Below, piece after piece: positions 19,507 through 27,066 of a stretch of DNA of 64,000 nt. A program made the position numbers and the translations under genes. Source of the DNA: Streptomyces flavotricini. GTDB taxonomy: Bacteria > Actinomycetota > Actinomycetes > Streptomycetales > Streptomycetaceae. Each line of letters begins with the position of its first letter. Position 1 is the first letter of the stretch. The notes beneath the pieces were generated by a model. That model did not search any database and was not told the DNA's origin. It saw only the letters and a program-made list of their open reading frames with translations. The stretch lies in the NCBI RefSeq assembly GCF_020639365.1, contig NZ_JAINUL010000001.1, positions 379,437-443,436 on the forward strand, read 5' to 3'.

Positions 19507-19701
19507 GGCTCCCTGGACGACATCAGCCTCGATGTCGCCCCCGGCGAGTTCGTCACCATCCTGGGGGCCTCGGGCTGCGGCAAGTCCACCCTGCTCAACC
19601 TGGTCGCCGGACTCGACAAACCGACCACCGGCACCATCGGCTTCCGCGTGGCCGCGGACGACTCGACGGAGGCCGGCGGCGTCGAGCGCTTCCTCGCGTG
19701 A
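19507..19701 (+). pseudogene. ABC transporter ATP-binding protein fragment
   Basis: About 64 codons read [19 protein letters not shown], then the Walker A motif [18 protein letters not shown] and KPTTGTIGF, typical of SsuB/TauB/NrtD-type import ATPases. The Q-loop, signature motif, Walker B and H-loop are all missing; after a short Ala/Asp-rich tail the frame stops at 19701. There is no start codon or ribosome binding site. The fragment begins where the opposite-strand IPT gene breaks off. It is a relic, perhaps carried in by the same rearrangement. Confidence 0.75.
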
Positions 19702-19728
19702 CCGTTGCCGGTCGGGGGCAGCCCCGTC

Positions 19729-20793
19729 TCAGAGGTGCCGGAGGATCTCGGCCGTGAACTCGGCGGTGGAGGCGGAGCCTCCGAGGTCGCGGGTGCGCAC
19801 CGGCGTGGTGGCCAGGACGCGGGCGATGGCGTCGGTGATCTCAGCCGCGGCCCCGGGGTGGCCGAGGTGGTCGAGCATCATGGCGGCGGACCAGATCGCG
19901 CCGATGGGGTTGGCGATGCCCTGCCCGGCGATGTCGGGGGCCGATCCGTGGACCGGTTCGAACATCGAGGGGTGTTCGCCCTCCGGGTTGAGGTTGGCGG
20001 ACGGAGCGATGCCGATGCCGCCGGCGACCGCCGCCGCCAGGTCGCTGAGGATGTCCCCGAAGAGGTTGGAGGCGACGACGACGTCGAAGCGTGCGGGGTC
20101 GAGGACGAACTTGGCGGCCAGCGCGTCGATGTGCTCCTGGTTCCACTCGACGGCGGGGTGCGCGGCGCCGCGCTCGGCCACCAGCTCGTCCCAGAAGGGC
20201 ATGGTGTGCACGATGCCGTTGGACTTCGTCGCCGACGTGAGGGGTCCGCCGCGCCGCTCGGCGAGGCCGAAGGCGTAGTCGAGGAGCCGGGTCACGCCCG
20301 CCCGGGTGAACACGGCCTGCTGTACGGCCATTTCACCGGGGAGGCCGCGGTTCATCCGGCCGCCGATCTCGCTGTACTCGCCTTCGGTGTTCTCCCGGAC
20401 GACCACGAAGTCCACCTCACCGGTCACGGCCGCGCGGACGGGGCTGGGAAGACCGTCGAACACGCGGATGGGGCGGAGGTTGACGTACTGGCTGAAGGCC
20501 CGGCGGATCGGGATGAGCAGCCCCCACAGGGAGACGTGGTCCGGCACACCCGGGTAGCCGACCGCGCCGAGGAGGATCGCGTCATGACGACGGAGCCGTT
20601 CCAGTCCGTCCTCGGGCATCATCGATCCGTGGCGGAGGTAGCGCTCGCAGGACCAGTCGTACCGCTCGTAGGTGAACGTGATGCCGTGGCGCGTCCCGAT
20701 GCTGTCGAGGACCTCGCGTGCCGCCGGGAGGACCTCGGTGCCGATGCCGTCACCGGGGATGAGGGCGATGCTGTGGTTCGTCATGGTCGGCAT
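19729..20793 (-). CDS. Tartrate dehydrogenase / isocitrate-isopropylmalate dehydrogenase family protein
   Basis: About 354 residues from ATG 20793 (or ATG 20784, giving MTNHSIALIPGDGIG). Family signatures are IALIPGDGIGTEVLPAA at the N terminus, NLRPIRVF, VVVRENTEGEYSEIGGR, the Lys in TSATKSNGIVHTMPFW, and the metal-binding SNLFGDILSDLAA with EPVHGSAPDIAGQGIANP. These enzymes oxidatively decarboxylate 2-hydroxy acids with NAD(P) and Mg/Mn. The YSEIGGR segment fits the tartrate/D-malate dehydrogenase branch rather than LeuB. It lies 48 bases behind a LysR gene in the same direction, which fits inducible use of a hydroxy acid. Confidence 0.87.
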   Translation of the reverse strand: MPTMTNHSIALIPGDGIGTEVLPAAREVLDSIGTRHGITFTYERYDWSCERYLRHGSMMPEDGLERLRRHDAILLGAVGYPGVPDHVSLWGLLIPIRRAFSQYVNLRPIRVFDGLPSPVRAAVTGEVDFVVVRENTEGEYSEIGGRMNRGLPGEMAVQQAVFTRAGVTRLLDYAFGLAERRGGPLTSATKSNGIVHTMPFWDELVAERGAAHPAVEWNQEHIDALAAKFVLDPARFDVVVASNLFGDILSDLAAAVAGGIGIAPSANLNPEGEHPSMFEPVHGSAPDIAGQGIANPIGAIWSAAMMLDHLGHPGAAAEITDAIARVLATTPVRTRDLGGSASTAEFTAEILRHL

Positions 20794-20840
20794 TCCAGCA
20801 ATCGGGGGTCCTCCGGGTCCAACACGTATCGCCGATGTGC

Positions 20841-20861
20841 CTCATAGGCCGGTCCTATGAG
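20841..20861. promoter_or_regulatory. Inverted repeat at the lysR 3' end, upstream of the dehydrogenase gene
   Basis: CTCATAGG-CCGGT-CCTATGAG is a perfect 8-bp dyad. It includes the last codons and stop of the lysR gene and is centred 58 bases upstream of the dehydrogenase start. It could be the regulator's binding site or a short hairpin. Confidence 0.45.
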
Positions 20862-21735
20862 CGGGTGGGCGGGCGATCTCCAGGAAGGCGCCGGCCGCCG
20901 GTGTCAGCCGCCCCTTCCGGCTCACCAGGAAGCTGTGCTGGACGCGGGCCGGCTCCAGATCGAGTACGAGGGCGCCGGAGCGCTCGGACAGGCCTGCCCA
21001 GGACTGCGTCACGACGGCCAGCCCGACTCCCCCGAGCACCAGGGGCAGGAAGGCCATGCGGTGTTCGGTCTCCACCGCGATCCGGACGTCGACGCCCTGC
21101 GCCTTCAGGTCGTCGACGTAGGCGCGGATCCCGGTGCCCCGCTGTCCCACGATCAGCCGGTGTCCTCCGAGCTGCTCGGCCCGCACCGCCCGGCCGGGTG
21201 GAAAGGGGCCGTCCGGCGGGGTGACCAGTACGAGCCGGTCGTCTCCGACGTGGTGCGCGACGACGTCCCGGTCCGGCAGCGGCGAGGAGGTGATCAGCAG
21301 CCCGAGTTCGCAGCCCCCGGTGCGCACCGTCTCGATCACGGCCTCGGGGGTGAGGGCTACGCGCAGGCTGAGCGACACCGCGGGAAAGCGCTCGGTGAAG
21401 CACTGGACCATGGTGCTGAGGGGTTCGATGGTGGGTGAGGCCATCGTGGCCATCTCCAGGCGCCCTCCGCGCAGTTCACGGACGGATCCGACGCCGGCCC
21501 TGGCCAGCTCCAGCGCGTGCAGGGCTTCCCGTGCCCGGGGAACCAGTGCGGCACCGGCCTCGGTCAGGACCGCCCTCCGGCCGATCCGGTGGAACAGGCC
21601 GGCGTCCACGTCCCGTTCCAGGGTCTGGATGGCCTGTGACAGGGTGGGCTGCGATACGTAGAGTGCCGCGGCCGCGCGGTTGAAGCCACCGTGGTCCACG
21701 ATGGCGAGGAAGTACGTCAGCTGCCGGAAGTCCAC
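20842..21735 (-). CDS. LysR family transcriptional regulator
   Basis: About 297 residues from ATG 21735. The N-terminal winged helix is typical: MDFRQLTYFLAIVDHGGFNRAAAALYVSQPTLSQAIQ..., with FHRIGRRAVLTEAG. The rest is a periplasmic-binding-protein-like effector domain (PTIEPLSTMVQCF, GGVGLAVVTQSWAGL). Its likely target is the tartrate-dehydrogenase-like gene directly downstream. Three bases separate its start from the stop of the deleted MBL gene, so it may have been co-transcribed with that gene. The effector is unknown. Confidence 0.9.
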   Translation of the reverse strand: MDFRQLTYFLAIVDHGGFNRAAAALYVSQPTLSQAIQTLERDVDAGLFHRIGRRAVLTEAGAALVPRAREALHALELARAGVGSVRELRGGRLEMATMASPTIEPLSTMVQCFTERFPAVSLSLRVALTPEAVIETVRTGGCELGLLITSSPLPDRDVVAHHVGDDRLVLVTPPDGPFPPGRAVRAEQLGGHRLIVGQRGTGIRAYVDDLKAQGVDVRIAVETEHRMAFLPLVLGGVGLAVVTQSWAGLSERSGALVLDLEPARVQHSFLVSRKGRLTPAAGAFLEIARPPAHRTGL

Positions 21736-21738
21736 GGT

Positions 21739-22068
21739 TCAGCGTAGGCCGTCCGCGAAGAAGCGCACGGCCCCGTCCCCGCCGCGCCGGAGCAGGCCCG
21801 CCGTGGGGGCGGGGAAGTGCGTGCCGATCACGAGGGTTCCGGTGTCGCGTACCGCTCGACGAATGCCCGCCGGACTCGGGGTGTGTCCGGGAGCGGCCTC
21901 CAGGCGCACGCCGTCGCACACGTGGTGATCGGTCGCGACGAAGTCGACGAGACCCCTGTCGATCAACGGCCGCATCGTGTCGCGGAGGTCCACATCCGCT
22001 TCGCCCGCCCAGTGGTCCCACTCCAGCACTTTGCGGATCGTCGTCGAACCGATGCGCCACGTCGCCAT
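21739..22068 (-). pseudogene. MBL-fold hydrolase, two internal deletions
   Basis: The ~109-codon frame starts at ATG 22068 (MATWRIGSTTIRKVLEWDH), which is a standard MBL-fold N terminus. It then jumps to PLIDRGLVDFVATDHHVCDGVRLE and EAAPGHTPS, a late part of the fold, and again to DTGTLVIGTHFPAPTAG near the C terminus. The HxHxDH zinc motif is absent, as is the TGD metal segment expected after PGHTP. Both losses keep the reading frame, so native N and C termini survive in a protein about 40% of normal length. It cannot be an active hydrolase. It lies between the lysR gene and a divergent carboxylesterase. Confidence 0.7.
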
Positions 22069-22189
22069 GCGTCCACCTTCCCCATCAGCCAGAGATCGAA
22101 CAATATTGACGATCGGCATCGTGGCGCAATATTTTGAGGTGCCCCGATGGCCCCAAGATCTTCGATCCCGTTCTGGAAGGACGCACTGG

Positions 22190-23686
22190 ATGGGTTTCGC
22201 TCAGGACCGCACCACGCCCGTCGTGAACACTCGCTCGGGCCCGATCCGCGGCGTCACCGAAGACGGCCTGGCCGTGTTCAGGGGCGTGCCGTACGCGGCG
22301 CCCCCCGTCGGCCCCCTGCGGTGGCGCCCCGCGCACCCGCATCCTGGATGGAGCGGCACCCTCGACGCGACGGAGTACGGGCCCGGTTCGCCCCAGGCCG
22401 TCCGCGAGGGCGACCCGGTCCTGGGCGGCCACGGCGCCCCTCCCTTCGACGAGGACTGCCTGACGCTCAACATCTGGACGCCCGGCACCGACGACGCGCA
22501 CCGGCCGGTCCTGGTCTGGATCCACGGTGGCGCCTTCATCTCGGGCTCCGGGGCGATGCCCAACTACTCCGGAGAGACCTTCGCGCGCAACGGCGACCTG
22601 GTGGTGGTGAACCTCAACTACCGCCTCGGACCACTCGGCCTGCTGTCCTTCGCCCCGGAGGGCGGCGACGGGTGCGGCAACCTCTGGCTCACGGACCAAC
22701 TCGCCGCGCTGCGCTGGGTCCGGGACAACATCGCCGCCTTCGGCGGGGATCCCGGCAGCGTCACCGTGGCCGGTCAGTCCGCCGGAGCCCTGTCGACGGC
22801 GGCGCTCGCGGGACACGCCGGTGACCGGCTCTTCCGGCGGGCCATCCTCCAGAGCGTCCCGCTCGCCATGCCGCTCGCCACCCCTGCCGAGTCCCTGGCC
22901 CGCACCGCCGCCTTCATGGAGATCGTCGGCGTCAAGGACGAGGACGAACTGCGCACGCTGCCGTGGCCGCGCCTGGTCGGGGCCACGGCCGGACTCCTCG
23001 CGGAGACCATGGAGTGGGGACACTGGACCGCGCCCTTCATGCCGGCGCTCGACAGCGGAACGGCGCCGCGGCAGCCCGTCCTGAACCTGCTCGACGGTCC
23101 CGGCGCGGACATCGACGTCCTCGTCGGCTGGACCCGGGAGGAGTCCGCTTTCACCTTCGCGCTGGGCGAGGCGTACGTGTCGGCGACGAAGGAACAGGTG
23201 CTCCGCCGGGCTCGGGACAGCTTCGGCGACGGCGCGGCCGAAGCGTACGCGGCGTACGAGGCCGCCCGCCCGGGCGCACGGCCGGTCGACGTGCTCGTCG
23301 ACCTGAGCACCGACGAGCTGTTCAGGAAACCCACCCTGGCGTTCGCGGAGGAGCGGGCGGTACGGGGGCGCCCGGTGTGGGCGTACGAGTTCGCCTTCCC
23401 CACCCCCGCGCACGACGGGCGCCTGGGCGCACCGCACTGCCTGGACCTGCCGTTCGTCTTCGACAACTTCGACAACTGGTCACACGCGCCGTTCCTGGCG
23501 GGAATGGACACGAGGATCAGGGACGGCCTCGCCCGGGCCGTGCACGCGGCGTGGATCGCGTTCGTACGCACCGGCGACCCCAACCACCCGGCCATGCCGC
23601 GCTGGGACCGGTACGACCGACCGTCCCGGACGACGATGCGGTTCGACACCGTCACCCAGGCCGTTCCGCACCTCACGCCGCACTGA
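22190..23686 (+). CDS. Carboxylesterase/lipase family protein (type B)
   Basis: About 498 residues from ATG 22190, with GGAAGGA eight bases upstream. Type-B carboxylesterase marks are VFRGVPYAAPPVGPLRW, EDCLTLNIWTP, the oxyanion hole HGGAF, nucleophile S197 in VTVAGQSAGALS, and the His in GAPHCLDLPFVFDN. There is no signal peptide, so the enzyme is cytosolic. It diverges from the MBL-fold remnant; the shared gap contains two AT-rich CAATATT elements (22101-22107 and 22127-22133), unusual in this GC-rich DNA and possibly regulatory. Substrate is unknown. Confidence 0.9.
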   Translation: MGFAQDRTTPVVNTRSGPIRGVTEDGLAVFRGVPYAAPPVGPLRWRPAHPHPGWSGTLDATEYGPGSPQAVREGDPVLGGHGAPPFDEDCLTLNIWTPGTDDAHRPVLVWIHGGAFISGSGAMPNYSGETFARNGDLVVVNLNYRLGPLGLLSFAPEGGDGCGNLWLTDQLAALRWVRDNIAAFGGDPGSVTVAGQSAGALSTAALAGHAGDRLFRRAILQSVPLAMPLATPAESLARTAAFMEIVGVKDEDELRTLPWPRLVGATAGLLAETMEWGHWTAPFMPALDSGTAPRQPVLNLLDGPGADIDVLVGWTREESAFTFALGEAYVSATKEQVLRRARDSFGDGAAEAYAAYEAARPGARPVDVLVDLSTDELFRKPTLAFAEERAVRGRPVWAYEFAFPTPAHDGRLGAPHCLDLPFVFDNFDNWSHAPFLAGMDTRIRDGLARAVHAAWIAFVRTGDPNHPAMPRWDRYDRPSRTTMRFDTVTQAVPHLTPH

Positions 23687-23810
23687 GCCCCGCACCGGCT
23701 GCCGGGAGCCCCGGCGGCCGGTGACGCGGCGGCCGAGGCCGCCCCGCCGCGTCCTGCGGGGCCCCGTCGCCCCCCTGGGCGTATTTTGGGACTCGTAGGT
23801 GGTGGTGACG

Positions 23811-24662
23811 ATGGTCAGCGCTCTTCACCCCGATCCGTCCAACGCCGATCAGGCGCGTGCCTGGGACGGGCGGGAAGGCGCGTACTGGGCGGAGCACGCC
23901 GACCGGTTCGACCGTGCGGTACGGGCCTACCGCACGGGCTTCCTCGCCGCGGCCGGCGTATCGGACGCCGACCGGGTGCTCGACATCGGCTGCGGCACCG
24001 GCGAGACCACCCGCGACCTCGCGAAGCTGGCGGCCGGAGGCCTGGCCGTGGGCGTGGACCTGTCGGCGGCGATGCTGCGGGTCGCACGAAAGCGCGCGGC
24101 GGCCGACGGACTGCACAACGCCGACTTCGTCCGGGCGGACGCCCAGGTCCACCCTTTCCCCGCGGCGGCGTTCGACGTGGCCGTCAGCCGCTCCGGGACC
24201 ATGTTCTTCGCCGCCCCCGTCACCGCGTTCCGCAACATCGGCGGCGCGCTGCGCCCCGGCGGACGTCTCGTACAGCTGGTCTGGCGAGCACTGGCCGGCA
24301 ACGAGTGGTTCCTCTCCCTGACCGGGGCCCTGGCCGCCGGCCGCCCGTTGCCCACGCCCGCGGCCGGTGCCCCCGGGCCGTTCTCGCTCGCCGACCCCGC
24401 GCGGGTACGGACCGTACTCGGCGCCGCGGGTTTCACGGACATCCGGCTGGAGCCGCGCGGCGAGGCGATGTGGTTCGGCGAGGACGCGGCCGACGCGGAG
24501 CGGTTCACCCTGGGCATGCTGGGCTGGATGCTCGACGGCCTCGACGAGCGGGACCGGCGTCGCGCCGTCGACGACTTGAGATCCACGCTCGCCGCCCACG
24601 AGAGCGACAGCGGCGTCCTCTACGCCTCGGAAGCCTGGATCATCCGGGCGACCCGTCCGTGA
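23811..24662 (+). CDS. SAM-dependent methyltransferase (class I)
   Basis: About 283 residues from ATG 23811; tandem GTG codons at 23799/23802 are alternatives. The fold shows motif I in VLDIGCGTGETTRDLA, an acidic end of strand 2 in AVGVDLSAAML, DFVRADAQVHPFPAAAFDV for motif II, and LRPGGRLVQLVW. A C-terminal substrate cap follows. The substrate is not evident. It converges on a secreted lipase gene 27 bases away and has no obvious operon partner. Confidence 0.85.
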   Translation: MVSALHPDPSNADQARAWDGREGAYWAEHADRFDRAVRAYRTGFLAAAGVSDADRVLDIGCGTGETTRDLAKLAAGGLAVGVDLSAAMLRVARKRAAADGLHNADFVRADAQVHPFPAAAFDVAVSRSGTMFFAAPVTAFRNIGGALRPGGRLVQLVWRALAGNEWFLSLTGALAAGRPLPTPAAGAPGPFSLADPARVRTVLGAAGFTDIRLEPRGEAMWFGEDAADAERFTLGMLGWMLDGLDERDRRRAVDDLRSTLAAHESDSGVLYASEAWIIRATRP

Positions 24663-24689
24663 CGACCTCGCGGGGGACTTCCATCACGG

Positions 24690-26039
24690 TCACGGCGTGA
24701 CGGTCGGCTTCTGCGGCTCCAGCGAGTTGCCGGCGGGGATCCTGCCGCAACTGGTGGGTGCGGTCCGGCCCGCGAAGCGGTCGTCCAGCCAGGCCATCGC
24801 GCGCGGCGCCCAGTACGGCATGGCGCCCACATGGCTGAGCAGGCCGTACTGCTCGTACGCGATCGAGCCGTTGCCGTTGGCGCAGTACTGCCGGGCCAGC
24901 GCCCGCACGTCCCCGGCGACCATGACGCCGTCCCCCGTGCCGATGCCCGGCGGGGTGTTGAACGTGCCTTCGAGCCAGCCCGCGTTGCCCTGCCCGATGA
25001 ACCCCGGGATGGTCGGGGTGGCGGCCTGGCCCAGATTGATCCTGTTGACCGCCTCGACGAAGGAGGGAATGGAGTTCGGGTCCTTGTACTCCGGTTTCGC
25101 CATGTCCTTCCAGGTCATCCCCGGGTGATGGCCCAGCGCGTCGACGATCGAGCCGCGTTCGAGCTCCTTGACGACCGCGAGACCCTTCGCGCTCAGGTAC
25201 GGGGTCAGATCGATGCCGTACGAACGCGAGACGCCGATGACGGCCATCGGGATCACCCCGTTCCACGCCAGCGCGCCGTCGACGTACGTGAGGTTGTGCG
25301 CGGGGGCGACGAGCAGCCCGCCCTCGGCGAAGCCGACCAGCTGCCTGTTCACCTCGGGCGCGTACGCGGGGGCGAGGGCCGAGGTCCAGTTGGTGGCGAT
25401 GGCCCCGCCCGAGTAGCCGAACAGGCCGATCCTCGTACCCGCGTGCAGGCCGGTCTCCGGGGCGCGGCCGGCGGCGCGGATCGAGTCCAGCGTGTTCGTG
25501 CCGTATTCCGGACCGGCCGCGAAGTCGGCGTTCTGGCCTTCGGTGTCCGGGATGACCAGGTCGTAGCCCTTGGCCAACAGCGGTGCCAGGATGAGGGATT
25601 CGGCGTTCGCGATGACGCCGCCGAGGGAAACGTCACCGGCGATGGCACGGGAGGGCCCGTCCTCCGGGCTGAGGGAATCGTAGAACGACTGGTACGACAC
25701 CGCCTTGCTGCCGTCGCCGTGGGGGCTGCGGACCACGGTGGTCACGTTGGCCGAGGGCCTGCCCTGGGCGTCGGTCGTGCGGTAGAGCAATTGGACGGCC
25801 TTCAGCGGTGTCGGGATCCCGAAGACGTGGTAGTTCAGCGTGCGCTTCTTCAGAACGTCGCCCGGCCGGTACGAGGCCAGCGGCTTGCCGCCGTCGTAGC
25901 GGTAGAACGGGTCGGCCGTCGCGCCGGCCACCCGTGCGCCCGCAGCGGGTGCGGCTGACGCCGACGGTGCCGCGGCGACGCCGGCACCGACGGCAGTCAC
26001 GATGGCGGCAGACAGCACAGCCGTGGTTCTCCGGTTCAT
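24690..26039 (-). CDS. Secreted lipase (secretory lipase, LIP family)
   Basis: About 449 residues from ATG 26039. A signal peptide occupies residues 1-29 (MNRRTTAVLSAAIVTAVGAG, then an Ala-rich region ending SASAA). The mature part has RTLNYHVFGIPTPLKAVQLLY, a nucleophile elbow IGLFGYSGGAIATNW with S210, and a terminal region with HVGAMPYWAPRAMAWLDDRF that probably holds the His. The LIP family hydrolyses triglycerides outside the cell. Direct repeats of CTGG(C/A)GGTAAC lie 35-59 bases upstream of the ATG and may be regulatory. Confidence 0.88.
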   Translation of the reverse strand: MNRRTTAVLSAAIVTAVGAGVAAAPSASAAPAAGARVAGATADPFYRYDGGKPLASYRPGDVLKKRTLNYHVFGIPTPLKAVQLLYRTTDAQGRPSANVTTVVRSPHGDGSKAVSYQSFYDSLSPEDGPSRAIAGDVSLGGVIANAESLILAPLLAKGYDLVIPDTEGQNADFAAGPEYGTNTLDSIRAAGRAPETGLHAGTRIGLFGYSGGAIATNWTSALAPAYAPEVNRQLVGFAEGGLLVAPAHNLTYVDGALAWNGVIPMAVIGVSRSYGIDLTPYLSAKGLAVVKELERGSIVDALGHHPGMTWKDMAKPEYKDPNSIPSFVEAVNRINLGQAATPTIPGFIGQGNAGWLEGTFNTPPGIGTGDGVMVAGDVRALARQYCANGNGSIAYEQYGLLSHVGAMPYWAPRAMAWLDDRFAGRTAPTSCGRIPAGNSLEPQKPTVTP

Positions 26040-26416
26040 TACTCCCCCGTACGTCGAGCCGCAGTGGCTTTACCTGGCGGTAACTTACTGGAGGTAACGC
26101 CGTTTTCCATAGGCGCGTCACCTTGATTTCCGGAGTCCATCCGACCGGGGGCCGCACGACTGCGCGGCGGGACGTCACGCAGTCGCAGGCGCCCGGGGTG
26201 CGCGCTTGCCGGACCACCCTCCCCGACAGCGGGAGGGGCGAAACCGGCCACATCGGGCGGAAGAGGGGCCGACGGGGCGGCGGCCGGCGCGCGCCCGCTG
26301 CGCGGAGGGGAGGATTCCAACTGGCCTCCGCACACGACGTCTTCGCAGATCAGGGGTGGTGCGTACGTGGCGTGGCCGGATCTGTGGGGGCGACCTGACA
26401 CAACGCCCGAAGGGCC
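26040..26416. other. Intergenic region upstream of the lipase gene
   Basis: This 377-base gap holds the lipase promoter. CTGGCGGTAAC (26074-26084) and CTGGAGGTAAC (26088-26098) form a direct repeat with a 14-base period, close to the lipase start. No coding frame here has a ribosome binding site or domain. Confidence 0.5.
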
Positions 26417-26923
26417 CTAGCCGATCGAGGTGTCCCCGTGGGATTCCAGGAGGGTACGCAGCGCCGAAGCCACCGCGTCGCAGGTGTCGCGGTCCAGGGG
26501 AGCGAGGAGGGAGGCGAAGTGCTGCAGATGCTCCGCCATCACCTTCTCCGCGACCTCACGACCGTGGTCGGTCAGGCGAACACGGACCGAGCGGCGGTCC
26601 TGGCCGTCACGGATCCGCTCGACCAGCCCCTTGACCTCCATCCGGTCGATGCGGTTGGTGATGGCTCCCGAGGTGACCATCGCGGCCGGGATGAGCGCCC
26701 CGGCGGTGAGGGTGTACGGCGGGCCCGAACGCCGCAGCGTCGTCAGGATGTCCAGCTCGCCGACCTCCAGGTCGCGTTCGGCCACGAAGGCCTTGAGCTG
26801 CTTCTCGATGATGCGGTTCATCCGCTGGATCCGGGCCAGGACCTCGATGGGCCACAGCTCGTCCGTCAGGTCGGGCCGCTGCGCCGCCCACTGGCCGACG
26901 ATCACGTCCACCGCGTCACTCAT
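26417..26923 (-). CDS. MarR family transcriptional regulator
   Basis: About 168 residues from ATG 26923, with GGAG six bases before it; longer starts lack a site. The MarR winged helix reads EVGELDILTTLRRSGPPYTL, AMVTSGAITNRIDRMEVKGLVERI, then the wing DGQDRRSVRVRLTDHG. A C-terminal dimerisation helix follows (KVMAEHLQHFASLLAPLDRD). It is divergent from a Cmx-type MFS exporter. The shared 143-base gap carries two paired operators. Repression of exporter and self, relieved by a ligand, is the inferred role. Confidence 0.9.
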   Translation of the reverse strand: MSDAVDVIVGQWAAQRPDLTDELWPIEVLARIQRMNRIIEKQLKAFVAERDLEVGELDILTTLRRSGPPYTLTAGALIPAAMVTSGAITNRIDRMEVKGLVERIRDGQDRRSVRVRLTDHGREVAEKVMAEHLQHFASLLAPLDRDTCDAVASALRTLLESHGDTSIG

Positions 26924-26976
26924 CAGGTCTCCGTCCGTCTCGCTCGCTCGTGCCGGATCCAGCATAACCGAATGCC

Positions 26977-27002
26977 TCAACGTTAAGAGACTTGACGTTC
27001 AG
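26977..27002. promoter_or_regulatory. MarR operator 1 (paired 11-mers)
   Basis: TCAACGTTAAG (26977-26987) and TTGACGTTCAG (26992-27002) repeat with a 15-base period, on the marR side of the gap. The elements share the core AC-GTT. An identical arrangement recurs at 27023-27048. Confidence 0.65.
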
Positions 27003-27022
27003 GGGCTTGCGGTGCTTTTATT

Positions 27023-27048
27023 TCAACGTTGAGATTGTTAACCTTCAG
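27023..27048. promoter_or_regulatory. MarR operator 2 (paired 11-mers)
   Basis: TCAACGTTGAG (27023-27033, containing the palindrome TCAACGTTGA) and TTAACCTTCAG (27038-27048) repeat with the same 15-base period as operator 1. This site lies 19 bases upstream of the MFS start. Confidence 0.65.
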
Positions 27049-27066
27049 ATTGATTGGAGCGGCGCC

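Noticed and set aside
19729..20847. Long plus-strand frame opposite the tartrate-dehydrogenase-like gene
   Set aside because: Composition is that of a reverse shadow; the minus strand carries all conserved dehydrogenase motifs.
26123..26398. A 91-codon frame between the lipase and marR genes
   Set aside because: No ribosome binding site, low-complexity Arg/Gly-rich product, overlapping competing frames of equal quality.
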